A stretch of 54,947 bases of DNA from JAJZQD01 sp021847735 (GTDB taxonomy: Bacteria > Bacillota > Thermincolia > Thermincolales > UBA2595), in the NCBI GenBank assembly GCA_027324025.1, contig DAHVYW010000056.1, positions 1 through 54,947 of the forward strand, read 5' to 3'. This document shows positions 41,574 to 49,833 of this stretch, one piece after another (the stretch's first letter is position 1; each line of letters begins with the position of its first letter). Below the pieces are notes generated by a model. That model worked only from the letters and a program-made list of their open reading frames with translations, had not been told where the DNA came from and did not search any database. The position numbers and the translations under genes are program-made.

Positions 41574-42914
41574 TCACTGTTCGGAATGGGTGCGGTCCAG
41601 GGTGACAAATTTGGTAAACTCCTTAAAGAAGCCAAGCTCTACCGTCCCCACCGGGCCATTTCTCTGTTTGGCGATGATTATATCAGCTCTGCTCCGCCTG
41701 TCGGTGTCGGGGTTGTAATACTCGTCCCTGTAAATGAACATTACCAGATCGGCATCCTGTTCCAGTGAACCGCTCTCCCGGAGGTCTGACATCATGGGTT
41801 TTTTGTCCTGTCTCTGTTCCACCGCGCGGCTCAACTGGGACAACGCTATCACAGGCACCTGGAGTTCCCGGGCCAGTGATTTGAGAGTTCGGGAAATCTC
41901 CGAAATCTCCTGCTGCCTGTTCTCGGTCTTGCGGCCACCCTGCATTAATTGGAGGTAGTCTATTACAATCAGCGCCAAGCCGTGTTCGGACTTAAGCCGC
42001 CTGCACTTGGCCCGCATTTCGACTACCGATATGCCTGGGGAATCGTCTATGTACAGGGGGGCCTGGGATAAAGGCCCTGCCGCCTGGGTTAGTTTTTGCC
42101 AGTCTTCGTCAGACAGCTGCCCGGTGCGGACCTTCTGCTGGTCAACCATAGCTTCCCCGCACAACATCCGGGTAACTAACTGCTCTCTGGACATTTCCAG
42201 GCTGAATACAGCTACCGGGAGCTTTTTTCTTACACAGGCATTTTGAGCAATGTTGAGGCAAAAAGCGGTTTTCCCCATAGAAGGCCTTGCTGCAACAATA
42301 ATAAGGTCAGAAGCCTGAAACCCGGAAGTGATCCTGTCCATATCGGCAAACCCGCTAGGAACCCCTGTTATACCGCCTTTGTTCTGGTGCAGGAATTCGA
42401 TGCGTTCGAAAGTTTCCATTAAGACGGTCTTAAGAGGCACAAAGGAGGAATGGGTCTTCCGCTGGGCCAACTCAAAAATCATCTGTTCAGCCCTGTCAAT
42501 CAATGATTCGATTTCTTCTTCGGCCTCGTATCCTAATTGCGCAATCCTGGTTGAAACACTAATCAGTTTTCGTAAAAGGCTTTTTTCTTCAACTATTCTG
42601 GCGTAATGCTCCACGTTTGCCGAAGTGGGTACAGAATTTGCCAATCCCGCCACATATGAAACTCCGCCAACCTGGTCAAGCAGGCCGACCTGCCGCAGCT
42701 CTTCAGACAAGGTTATCAAGTCAACGGGTTCTCCCCTGTCAAAAAGATTAACAATGGCTTCAAAAATATGGCCGTTAGCGTCCCGGTAAAAATCCTGGGG
42801 TCTTAGGGTTTCGATGGCCTTTACTACAGCCTCTTTATCTATCAGCATAGCCCCAAGTACCGATTGTTCGGCATCCAGGTTTTGTGGTGGAATTTTCTCC
42901 AAAGCAAGGCTCAT
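41574..42914 (-). CDS. dnaB: Replicative DNA helicase DnaB
   Basis: This 446-residue hexameric helicase unwinds DNA at the fork. The N-terminal domain 'PPQNLDAEQSVLGAMLID' and the RecA-like C-terminal domain with Walker A 'ARPSMGKTAFCLNIA' and 'LIVIDYLQLM' are intact. There is no intein. It follows lonC with a 34-bp gap, a conserved order in this bacterial group. Confidence 0.97.
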   Translation of the reverse strand: MSLALEKIPPQNLDAEQSVLGAMLIDKEAVVKAIETLRPQDFYRDANGHIFEAIVNLFDRGEPVDLITLSEELRQVGLLDQVGGVSYVAGLANSVPTSANVEHYARIVEEKSLLRKLISVSTRIAQLGYEAEEEIESLIDRAEQMIFELAQRKTHSSFVPLKTVLMETFERIEFLHQNKGGITGVPSGFADMDRITSGFQASDLIIVAARPSMGKTAFCLNIAQNACVRKKLPVAVFSLEMSREQLVTRMLCGEAMVDQQKVRTGQLSDEDWQKLTQAAGPLSQAPLYIDDSPGISVVEMRAKCRRLKSEHGLALIVIDYLQLMQGGRKTENRQQEISEISRTLKSLARELQVPVIALSQLSRAVEQRQDKKPMMSDLRESGSLEQDADLVMFIYRDEYYNPDTDRRSRADIIIAKQRNGPVGTVELGFFKEFTKFVTLDRTHSEQ

Positions 42915-42948
42915 CCGCCCACCTCCTTAGTTGGAATCAAAGTAACGG

Positions 42949-44904
42949 TCAGCCAACGAGGGGCTGTACGTTAAAAGGCTCAAATAAATACTCCACGGCC
43001 TCGTTAGCAGTTCCCACCAAAATTACTTCGATCCCTTTAAGGTCTATTGGAACATCCTTGGCATTTTCTTTAGGGATAATAACTTTGGACATTCCGGCCT
43101 GTTTGGCTCCGTAAATCTTCTCAAAAACCCCGCCAACCGCTTTGACCTGGCCCTGGATAGAAATCTCGCCTGTCACGGCCAAATCCTGGCGGATCGGACG
43201 TTTTTGCAGGGAACTCAGTATGGCCGACATAATGGCAACCCCGGCCGATGGACCGTCAATACGACCACCGCCTATAATATTAACATGAATATCATAATTG
43301 CCGATATCTTCCCCGGAAATTTTACGAATCACCGAAGCGGCGTTAAAAACCGAGTCCTTGGCCATACTTCCTGCGGTATCGTTAAACCGCAGGGTCCCTT
43401 TTCCTTCTGACTGGGCAGGGAAGGCAACAGCTTCTATTTCCAAAATAGACCCCACAAAACCCAACACACCCAGACCGAAAATTTTACCTGTCTCATAAGT
43501 CGGCGACCCTTTTAATGTAATGTAGGGTGACAACCTGCTAACCTGAACCACTTCCAGAACCTCTTCAACCTTGATAACAACCGGTGCCGTAACTTCCGCC
43601 TGGCTGGCCTGCCTTTTATACAAAGACAAACCGTAGGCGTCTGCCAGAATATTAATAGCTTTGCGGCCCTCAATTGTATATTCGCTGATAATTTCCGAAA
43701 CTTTTTCGTCAATGGTCACACCAAGCTTTTTGGCTGCTTTGGAGACAATTTTCTTAATATCTGTAGGGGTAAGGGGTTCAAAATAAACTTCTGCACAGCG
43801 AGATCGGATAGCCGGACTAATATCGGATGGTTCCCTGGTAGTAGCCCCGATAAGGATAAAATCTGCCGGCGCTCCTTGTTCGAAGAGTTTCTTGATATAC
43901 TGGGGGACATTACTATCATGGGGGTCATAGTAAGCCGAATCAAAGGAAACCCTTTTATCCTCAAGAACTTTAAGGAGTTTGTTCTGCAACATGGGGTCGA
44001 GTTCCCCAACTTCATCTATAAATAATATTCCACCGTGGGCGTCGGTGACCAAACCGGGTTTTGGCTCGGGTACCCCGGTATCCGCCAGATCCCTCCTGGC
44101 GCCCTGGTAGATGGGGTCGTGTACAGAACCTAACAGGGGGTTTGTGACATCCCGCGGATCCCACCTTAGGGTGGCACCGTCAACTTCAATAAAAGGGGCA
44201 TCCTCTTCGAAGGGCGTGCCTTTTATTTTTTTGGCAACCTTCAAAGCCAGCCTGGCCGCGGTGGTTTTCCCTACGCCCGGCGGTCCGTATAAAATAACAT
44301 GCTGCGGAAACGGGCACGCCAGCTTGGCCATCAGAGACTTGATAGCCCTGTCTTGACCGACTATTTCCTCGAACGAATCCGGCCTGAGAGCTTCTATAGC
44401 TGACCGCGACAGTTTTTTCTGTTCCAGCTTTTCAAGTATGGCAAGCTTTTTCAGGGTTGCGGCGTTCTCAGGTCCTGCAGTTTCTTTGATTATCTGCATT
44501 TTTATTTCTTTAACATAATCTTCATGGCGCTGCTGCATTCTTTCCGCTATTTTTTTCTCCAGCCTGTCTTCAACTGACCGGCGGGCGATAATGTCAGCAA
44601 TCTCATCTTCAACGTCCTCAATTACCTTAGGGATCTCTTCAGGAGTAGGGAGACCGTCAATGGTCGGATCCTCAAAAACAATTTTTTGGAGTGCCAGGAC
44701 CCTTTCTTCAAATATATCTGAGCGCATCAAATTAAGGGCTTCCAATTTACCCGCTTTTAATACAACTTTATCTGAGCCATAAATGTTGGTCAGCAGGTTG
44801 TAAAGAGCATTTACCTGACGCTTCATGTGTTCAACTTCGGAAAACTTTTCTGCCAGCTCAGGTTTATCACCCCTGGAAATGAACTTCTCTAGAAAGCTTT
44901 TCAT
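42949..44904 (-). CDS. lonC: Sporeformer-type Lon family ATP-dependent protease
   Basis: This 651-residue protein starts with a coiled-coil-like helical region (about 1-170), then has an AAA+ module (Walker A 'GPPGVGKTTAARL', Walker B 'ILFIDEVGEL') and a C-terminal Lon protease domain with catalytic Ser in 'DGPSAGVAI' and Lys in 'GQVKAVGGVFEK'. The lack of the classical Lon N-domain matches the family restricted to endospore formers. Its place between rplI and dnaB is typical. Confidence 0.92.
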   Translation of the reverse strand: MKSFLEKFISRGDKPELAEKFSEVEHMKRQVNALYNLLTNIYGSDKVVLKAGKLEALNLMRSDIFEERVLALQKIVFEDPTIDGLPTPEEIPKVIEDVEDEIADIIARRSVEDRLEKKIAERMQQRHEDYVKEIKMQIIKETAGPENAATLKKLAILEKLEQKKLSRSAIEALRPDSFEEIVGQDRAIKSLMAKLACPFPQHVILYGPPGVGKTTAARLALKVAKKIKGTPFEEDAPFIEVDGATLRWDPRDVTNPLLGSVHDPIYQGARRDLADTGVPEPKPGLVTDAHGGILFIDEVGELDPMLQNKLLKVLEDKRVSFDSAYYDPHDSNVPQYIKKLFEQGAPADFILIGATTREPSDISPAIRSRCAEVYFEPLTPTDIKKIVSKAAKKLGVTIDEKVSEIISEYTIEGRKAINILADAYGLSLYKRQASQAEVTAPVVIKVEEVLEVVQVSRLSPYITLKGSPTYETGKIFGLGVLGFVGSILEIEAVAFPAQSEGKGTLRFNDTAGSMAKDSVFNAASVIRKISGEDIGNYDIHVNIIGGGRIDGPSAGVAIMSAILSSLQKRPIRQDLAVTGEISIQGQVKAVGGVFEKIYGAKQAGMSKVIIPKENAKDVPIDLKGIEVILVGTANEAVEYLFEPFNVQPLVG

Positions 44905-44917
44905 AGTCTACCCCTTT

Positions 44918-45364
44918 CTAACCTTCAAACACTTGTACTTGAAACTTTGCCTGGACTTCCGGGTGCAGCTTGACGGTAACGGGATACACTCCAAGGGATT
45001 TAATAGGATTTTCTAAATCAATCCTTTTTTTATCTATATCTAAGTTATGCTGGACCTTTATAGCTTCAGCAATATCTTTGCTCGTAATGGAACCAAAAAG
45101 CTTTCCGCCTTCTCCAACCTTAGTGGTCATCTTAACATTCAAGGTTTCAAGTCTATTGGCCAGTTCCTTGGCCTCTTCCTTGACCTGGGCTTTTTTTCTG
45201 GCTTCTGAGGACTTCTTTTGCTCCAGGTCTTTTAAATGCCCCGGGGTAGCCTCCACGGCTAGTTTTCGGGGAAAAAGATAATTACGGGCGTACCCTTCAG
45301 CCACCTCAAGGATATCGCCTTTCGAGCCAACCTTTTTGACATCCTGTAAAAAAATAACCTTCAT
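44918..45364 (-). CDS. rplI: 50S ribosomal protein bL9
   Basis: This 148-residue protein binds 23S rRNA. The N-terminal 'MKVIFLQDVKKVGSKGDILEVAEGYARNYL' fold (residues 1-50) and the long linker helix are typical. The ATG at 45364 has AAGGAGG upstream and gives the family N-terminus. The frame to 45430 would overlap yybS needlessly. Confidence 0.97.
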   Translation of the reverse strand: MKVIFLQDVKKVGSKGDILEVAEGYARNYLFPRKLAVEATPGHLKDLEQKKSSEARKKAQVKEEAKELANRLETLNVKMTTKVGEGGKLFGSITSKDIAEAIKVQHNLDIDKKRIDLENPIKSLGVYPVTVKLHPEVQAKFQVQVFEG

Positions 45365-45377
45365 GATAGCCTCCTTG

Positions 45378-46337
45378 TCAATCCTTTGGCCTTTTCCACT
45401 TTCGAAAAGTAACGAGGGGGTCGAAAACACCCACCAGTATCACTAAAACCAAACTGCCGGTTAAGTTTATCACTGCTGTAACTAGCAGTAAAATCTTTAT
45501 CCAGCGAGGGATTTCCCACACTTTCATAAAATGAGCTATTACCGCCAAACCTATCAATAGGAATAAGGGTATCACTATAAATACCAAGTTCTTTCCGATA
45601 GTTGCCAGGGTAGTGAGTTTGTACTGGTCGCCGGCCAGGCTCATCACCAGCCCTATTATTAACACCCACACGGAGTACCAGGGAATCCTCCACTCCCTGA
45701 AGGAAGGAAGCGGGGCCACCCTGTAATCCAGTTTGCGCAGAACCTTAACAGCTAATATATAAGTCAAAAAAGCACGAACTACAGCTGCAACCGCCAATGT
45801 ACTGGGAACTAAGGCAAGAGTCAGTTGGACGGCTGACTGGGCTAATTGTTTTGCCTGTACTGCATCCATCCCGATTTTAGTATACAGCACCGCGAATTGC
45901 TGAGCTTGCATCTGTAAGGCTTGTTCCGTCGGAATAATAGATATTTTGGCCAGGTAGAGATAACCCACTATGGTAAGAAAATCTGATATTAAACAAACAA
46001 CAACCCCGCCCGCCAAAGCAACCCCGGGGGAGACTTCGCGTTTAAACAGCAGAGAATAAGCCAACGCCAGCGGGGCCAACTTAACGACCAACAGTAGTGT
46101 CATCACAGGGTCAGTCAACATCCCGGTAATAAATAAGGTGGTTGTAAGGGTTAGCATTCCTGTCCGAATATTGTACCTCTTAACTATTACTATTAAGGGG
46201 ATTCCCCACACATAATCAATAAGAAATTTGACTGGCATAAAGTAAATGGCAAGAGCACCCATTAAGGCCATAATCAAGGCCAGGAACGCTCCTTCCACCA
46301 ACGGGCTGACCCGCTGCTGCTGTGTCAATGATTTCAC
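45378..46337 (-). CDS. yybS: YybS family membrane protein (DUF2232)
   Basis: This 319-residue polytopic protein has about eight hydrophobic segments and belongs to DUF2232, regularly found between rpsR and rplI in Firmicutes. The family function is unknown, and a transporter substrate-binding (S-component-like) role has been proposed for relatives. The start overlaps the mazG-like gene by 4 bp (ATGA). Confidence 0.88.
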   Translation of the reverse strand: MKSLTQQQRVSPLVEGAFLALIMALMGALAIYFMPVKFLIDYVWGIPLIVIVKRYNIRTGMLTLTTTLFITGMLTDPVMTLLLVVKLAPLALAYSLLFKREVSPGVALAGGVVVCLISDFLTIVGYLYLAKISIIPTEQALQMQAQQFAVLYTKIGMDAVQAKQLAQSAVQLTLALVPSTLAVAAVVRAFLTYILAVKVLRKLDYRVAPLPSFREWRIPWYSVWVLIIGLVMSLAGDQYKLTTLATIGKNLVFIVIPLFLLIGLAVIAHFMKVWEIPRWIKILLLVTAVINLTGSLVLVILVGVFDPLVTFRKWKRPKD

Positions 46338-46651
46338 CTCTTTTTGTCGCCTATGTACCTAAGGAAGGATGTTAAATCCCCGTACCAGTCTTCAACTTCA
46401 TGTTTCTCTTTGATTGCGTTTCTGATTTTACTTTCTACCCGCACATCCAGCTGGGCAAACCCCACGCCCAGCCTGCGAGCTATCACATAAACTGTTACAA
46501 TGATACTTGCCAAAGCATCTTCTATAGACTCTTCACTGTTTTTGAGCATAGCCTTAAACAATGCCGCCACAGTTCCGACAAGTTCCGATTTAAGCCATTC
46601 AATGACCCTGATATTTCTGGCTATATCTATACCCTGATTAAAAACAGACAT
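46334..46651 (-). CDS. MazG-like family protein
   Basis: This 105-residue all-helical protein belongs to the MazG-like group seen in clostridia between rpsR and yybS. It has 'IEDALASIIVTVYVIARRLG' and an acidic C-terminal helix. The four-helix MazG fold hydrolyses NTPs in related proteins, but the ExxE metal motif is not obvious here. The ATG at 46651 has GGGAGGGG upstream. The frame to 46717 adds a non-conserved leader. Confidence 0.8.
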   Translation of the reverse strand: MSVFNQGIDIARNIRVIEWLKSELVGTVAALFKAMLKNSEESIEDALASIIVTVYVIARRLGVGFAQLDVRVESKIRNAIKEKHEVEDWYGDLTSFLRYIGDKKR

Positions 46652-46785
46652 GCCTACCCCTCCCGAATCCCCAAACGTCTTTCTACTATTCTGCACATCT
46701 TCACACTTTTCCTTCATGGTAACGGAATCAATTTATTCCAAAACCATACCCGGGAATAACGGAAGACAAGGCATGTCAGACTAAA

Positions 46786-46810
46786 AAGGGGAGCCCTGTG
46801 AGCTCCCCTT
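46786..46810 (-). terminator. Terminator downstream of rpsR
   Basis: A stem AAGGGGAGC/GCTCCCCTT is followed by TTTTTAGTC on the minus strand. It separates the rpsF-ssb-rpsR operon from the mazG-like gene. Confidence 0.85.
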
Positions 46811-46820
46811 GAAACACATT

Positions 46821-47051
46821 TTACTCCGAAGTAAACGGTAATAAAGCCATATGACGCGCTCTTTTAATTGCAATGGTAAGCTGTCGCTGGTGTTTGGCAC
46901 AATTGCCCGAAATACGACGAGGAAGAATTTTTCCCCGCTCTGTCACGTATTTTCTGAGCTTGCCGCCCTCTTTATAATCTATGCTTTCAACTTTATCTAT
47001 ACAGAAAGCGCAGACTCTTTTCCGCGGTCTTCTGTTGCGATCGCGTTTCAT
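46821..47051 (-). CDS. rpsR: 30S ribosomal protein bS18
   Basis: This 76-residue protein partners bS6 on the 30S platform. 'KRVCAFCIDKVESIDYK' and 'RGKILPRRISGNCAKHQRQLT' are diagnostic, and the Cys residues suggest a zinc-binding form. It is the third gene of rpsF-ssb-rpsR. Confidence 0.97.
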   Translation of the reverse strand: MKRDRNRRPRKRVCAFCIDKVESIDYKEGGKLRKYVTERGKILPRRISGNCAKHQRQLTIAIKRARHMALLPFTSE

Positions 47052-47068
47052 TGTATCCCTCCTACGAT

Positions 47069-47464
47069 CTAGAATGGTATGTCATCATCTGAAAAGTCAA
47101 CTTCACTGCCCATGCTTCCCGGTTCAAGAGCATTATCGGAACTGCCCTTCGGGCTTAAGAACCGTACGTTGTCGGCAACCACTTCAGTTACCCACCGGCG
47201 CTGACCGTCCTGTCCCTCAAAGGAACGTATCTGGAGACGTCCGTCAACTGCAGCCAACTTGCCCTTGGCTAGGTAGTTGGCAGAGTTTTCGGCCTGAATG
47301 CCCCATACAACTATATTAATAAAATCAGCTTCGCGTTCACCCTGCTGGTTTTTAAACGACCGGTCCACCGCAAGGGTAAAACTGGCCACTGCCTTACCGT
47401 TAGGCGTATACCGCAATTCGGGGTCCTTGGTTAATCTTCCGATAAGTACAATACGGTTTAACAC
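47069..47464 (-). CDS. ssb: Single-stranded DNA-binding protein
   Basis: This 131-residue OB-fold protein ends in the acidic partner-binding tail DFSDDDIPF. The GTG at 47464 gives MLNRIVLIGRLTKDPELR, the family N-terminus, with AAGGTGG upstream. The frame to 47500 adds an unconserved segment. It lies between rpsF and rpsR as usual. Confidence 0.96.
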   Translation of the reverse strand: MLNRIVLIGRLTKDPELRYTPNGKAVASFTLAVDRSFKNQQGEREADFINIVVWGIQAENSANYLAKGKLAAVDGRLQIRSFEGQDGQRRWVTEVVADNVRFLSPKGSSDNALEPGSMGSEVDFSDDDIPF

Positions 47465-47518
47465 TATATTACACCACCTTGGACATTTCTCACCGGGCAA
47501 GCAGCGCTTTTCCGGTAT

Positions 47519-47806
47519 TTATTCTTCTTCCCGAATGATTAGGTGCTTGAGCACTTCATCAGTAATGCGGAAAACCCGGTCCAACTCGGCAACGGCATTA
47601 GCTTCACCGTTAAACTCCATCAAAACGTAAAACCCTTCCCGGCTACGTTTGATTTCGTATGCGAGTTTGCGTTTCCCCCACTTATCGAGCTTGGCGATTT
47701 CACCGCCGTTGTTTTCTATCAGGCCTTTAAACTTTTCAATCACTGCATTGTTTTGTTCTTCATCCAGTTCCGGTCTGACAATATACATAACCTCGTAAGC
47801 TCGCAT
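47519..47806 (-). CDS. rpsF: 30S ribosomal protein bS6
   Basis: This 95-residue protein begins MRAYEVMYIVRPELDEEQ and contains 'KRKLAYEIKRSREGFYVLMEF'. It binds 16S rRNA with bS18. GGAGGAGGTG precedes the ATG. It is the first gene of the operon, with a promoter at 47897-47925 and a structured leader. Confidence 0.97.
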   Translation of the reverse strand: MRAYEVMYIVRPELDEEQNNAVIEKFKGLIENNGGEIAKLDKWGKRKLAYEIKRSREGFYVLMEFNGEANAVAELDRVFRITDEVLKHLIIREEE

Positions 47807-47814
47807 AACTGTTC

Positions 47815-47870
47815 ACCTCCTCCCTACGGACTAAACGGCCCTACCTCAAAGGGTAGAGCAGGGCTGTAAA
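47815..47870 (-). promoter_or_regulatory. Structured leader of rpsF, candidate S6:S18 autoregulatory motif
   Basis: In the about 85-nt leader, GCCCT...AGGGC with an inner ACC/GGT pairing forms a hairpin next to a CCG, resembling the S6:S18-binding leader motif described for rpsF operons. Structure and conservation were not tested, so this is a positional suggestion. Confidence 0.4.
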
Positions 47871-47896
47871 ACGAGACCCTTAGGCCTCGATGAATT

Positions 47897-47925
47897 ATTA
47901 TAACACACAAACCCGCATCTGGCAA
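47897..47925 (-). promoter_or_regulatory. Sigma-A promoter of rpsF-ssb-rpsR
   Basis: TTGCCA, a 17-nt spacer and TATAAT on the minus strand, with transcription predicted to start near 47890. Confidence 0.78.
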
Positions 47926-47975
47926 GAAATAGATGGGGGGGCAAAAAGGCAGCCTTTTGCTGAGGGTACTCTAGC

Positions 47976-48098
47976 AAGGAAAAGGCAGATATATTCCTGC
48001 GAACGAGCAACAACTCAGCCGGCAAACCGCTCCCGCTGCGCGGGTCGCGGGCCGGCGGACGTCAGCCTCGTTCTCCGGAACATACCTGCCTTTTCCTT
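47976..48098. repeat. 123-bp palindromic element
   Basis: Arms AAGGAAAAGGCAGATATATT...CGAACGAG (47976-48007) and their imperfect complement (48067-48098) enclose inner dyads CCGGC/GCCGG and CCCGC/GCGGG, giving a long cruciform. The first arm is closely similar to 54864-54896 at the window end. It is probably a non-autonomous repeat. It sits in the gap between metY and rpsF, which contains no gene. Confidence 0.7.
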
Positions 48099-48181
48099 AA
48101 ATTTTCCTTGGACAAGGCTACCTTTTTGGATATAGTGACGGGGGACAATAACGAAGAGGATGTGCGCCGGTGTGTATTGCG

Positions 48182-49465
48182 TTACACAGCCGACAGGCCT
48201 TGTTCCAGGTCGTCAATTATGTCATTCACATTCTCCAGGCCAACGGAGAGCCTTATAAAATCTGGGGTAACTCCGGTGGCTGCCTGCTCTTCGGGGGTTA
48301 GCTGCTGGTGGGTTGTTGAAGCCGGGTGGATCACCAGTGACTTGGCGTCTCCCACATTTGCCAGCAGGGAGTGTAACTCGAGATTGTCAATAAATTTCTT
48401 GCCCGCTTCCAAGCCGCCTTTAATCCCGAAACCCAGAATGCCTCCGAAGAGCTCCTTGTTATGATATTTTTTGGCAGTCTCGTAAGATGGATGGTTTGGC
48501 AGCCCGGGGTAGTTAACCCAGGTAACTTTGGGATGCCGGCTCAGGTACTCAGCCACCTTTAGCGCATTTTGGCTGTGCCGTTCCATCCGGAGGTGCAGGG
48601 TCTCTATTCCCTGCAGGAAAAGGAAGGAATTAAAAGGACTTAAAGCCGGCCCAATATCGCGAAGGAGCTGTACCCTTACTTTTATAATGTAAGCCAGTTT
48701 CCCCAGCGCTTCCCAGAAGTTAACACCATGGTAACTCGGGTCAGGTTCACTGATCTGGGGGAACTTCCCATTGCCCCAGTTGAAATTGCCTGAATCAACA
48801 ATTATACCGCCTATAGATGTCCCGTGCCCGCCAATGTACTTGGTCGCAGAATGAATCACTATATCAGCCCCGTGAGCAATAGGATTGACCAGGTACGGTG
48901 ACGGCAGTGTATTGTCAATTACCAATGGGATATCGTGGTCATGGGCAATTTTAGCGACAGCCTCTATATCAAGAGTGTCAAGTTTGGGATTGCCAAGGGT
49001 TTCCGCGTAAATAGCCTTGGTTTTAGGAGTTATCGCCTTCCTGAAGTTTTCTGGGTCAGAAGGGTCAACAAATTTTACGTTAATCCCCATTGTCGGAAAG
49101 GTGTAGTGAAAAAGGTTGTAAGTACCGCCGTATAGACTCGCTGCAGAAACTATTTCATCACCGGAGTGGGCAAGCTCCAACAGGGCAAGGGTTATTGCCG
49201 ATTGACCCGAAGCCACCGCCAGTGCCCCCACTCCTCCTTCGAGGGCTGCTACCCGCTGTTCCAGGACGTCAGAAGTAGGGTTCATAAGACGGGTGTAAAT
49301 ATTGCCGAACTCCTGCAGCCCAAAAAGCCGGGCGGCATGGTCAGTATCATTGAATACATAGGAACTTGTCTGGTAAATCGGAACCGCCCTTGAGTTGGTA
49401 GTAGGGTCAGGTTTTTGTCCCGCATGTAAGGCCAGAGTTTCCGGCCTAAGACTTTTTTCAGTCAT
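48182..49465 (-). CDS. metY: O-acetylhomoserine sulfhydrylase
   Basis: This 427-residue PLP-dependent Cys/Met-metabolism enzyme forms homocysteine from O-acetylhomoserine and sulfide. The PLP Lys lies in 'SATKYIGGHGTSIGG', and 'ETLGNPKLDTLDIEAVA' is typical of the MetY subgroup. The gene is monocistronic. A promoter and a Met-rich short ORF lie upstream instead of a SAM riboswitch. Confidence 0.94.
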   Translation of the reverse strand: MTEKSLRPETLALHAGQKPDPTTNSRAVPIYQTSSYVFNDTDHAARLFGLQEFGNIYTRLMNPTSDVLEQRVAALEGGVGALAVASGQSAITLALLELAHSGDEIVSAASLYGGTYNLFHYTFPTMGINVKFVDPSDPENFRKAITPKTKAIYAETLGNPKLDTLDIEAVAKIAHDHDIPLVIDNTLPSPYLVNPIAHGADIVIHSATKYIGGHGTSIGGIIVDSGNFNWGNGKFPQISEPDPSYHGVNFWEALGKLAYIIKVRVQLLRDIGPALSPFNSFLFLQGIETLHLRMERHSQNALKVAEYLSRHPKVTWVNYPGLPNHPSYETAKKYHNKELFGGILGFGIKGGLEAGKKFIDNLELHSLLANVGDAKSLVIHPASTTHQQLTPEEQAATGVTPDFIRLSVGLENVNDIIDDLEQGLSAV

Positions 49466-49480
49466 TTTTGCTTCCCCCTT

Positions 49481-49540
49481 TTAATAAGTAATTTTCACCA
49501 AAAATAAAACCTTTTCCATCAAAAATGGCATTAACGCCAT
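49481..49540 (-). CDS. Candidate leader peptide upstream of metY
   Basis: A 19-codon ORF (MALMPFLMEKVLFLVKITY) with GGGGGTGG 5 nt before its ATG lies between the metY promoter and metY, ending 15 nt before the metY start. Three of its first eight residues are Met, which would suit translation-based sensing of methionine supply. No terminator is evident, so any control would act on metY translation. It may also be chance. Confidence 0.45.
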   Translation of the reverse strand: MALMPFLMEKVLFLVKITY

Positions 49541-49601
49541 ATTTCCACCCCCAAATATAATTCCGACTAATTTGATGTGTTTTGTAAGATTTGTTTTCTA
49601 T

Positions 49602-49630
49602 ATTTTAGTTAATCAGTAGGACCTTGTCAA
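49602..49630 (-). promoter_or_regulatory. Sigma-A promoter of metY
   Basis: A consensus TTGACA, a 17-nt spacer and TAAAAT on the minus strand, giving a leader of about 130 nt. The rest of the gap 49631-49833 shows no gene, only a weak inverted repeat near 49758-49795 downstream of the cytochrome gene. Confidence 0.8.
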
Positions 49631-49833
49631 TACCTTTGTATCAACTTTTTTTAATTTGATTTTCAAAGGCCGCCCAAAGTTAACTGTTTCTACCCCAGCA
49701 ATTCAACTATATTATGTGTCTAGAATGTTTCAAAGATGCTAATCACTGAAAATGAAACGAGGGTGCCTGTTTTCTTTTGGCAAACCGGCATCCCCAAATT
49801 TTGTTTTTATGTTCTTGTTATTTTGTTTTTAAA

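Noticed and set aside
48108..48464. 118-residue plus-strand frame
   Set aside because: It is antisense to the 3' part of metY, without a ribosome binding site.
49481..49600. SAM (S-box) riboswitch upstream of metY
   Set aside because: The diagnostic S-box segments are absent from the whole leader.
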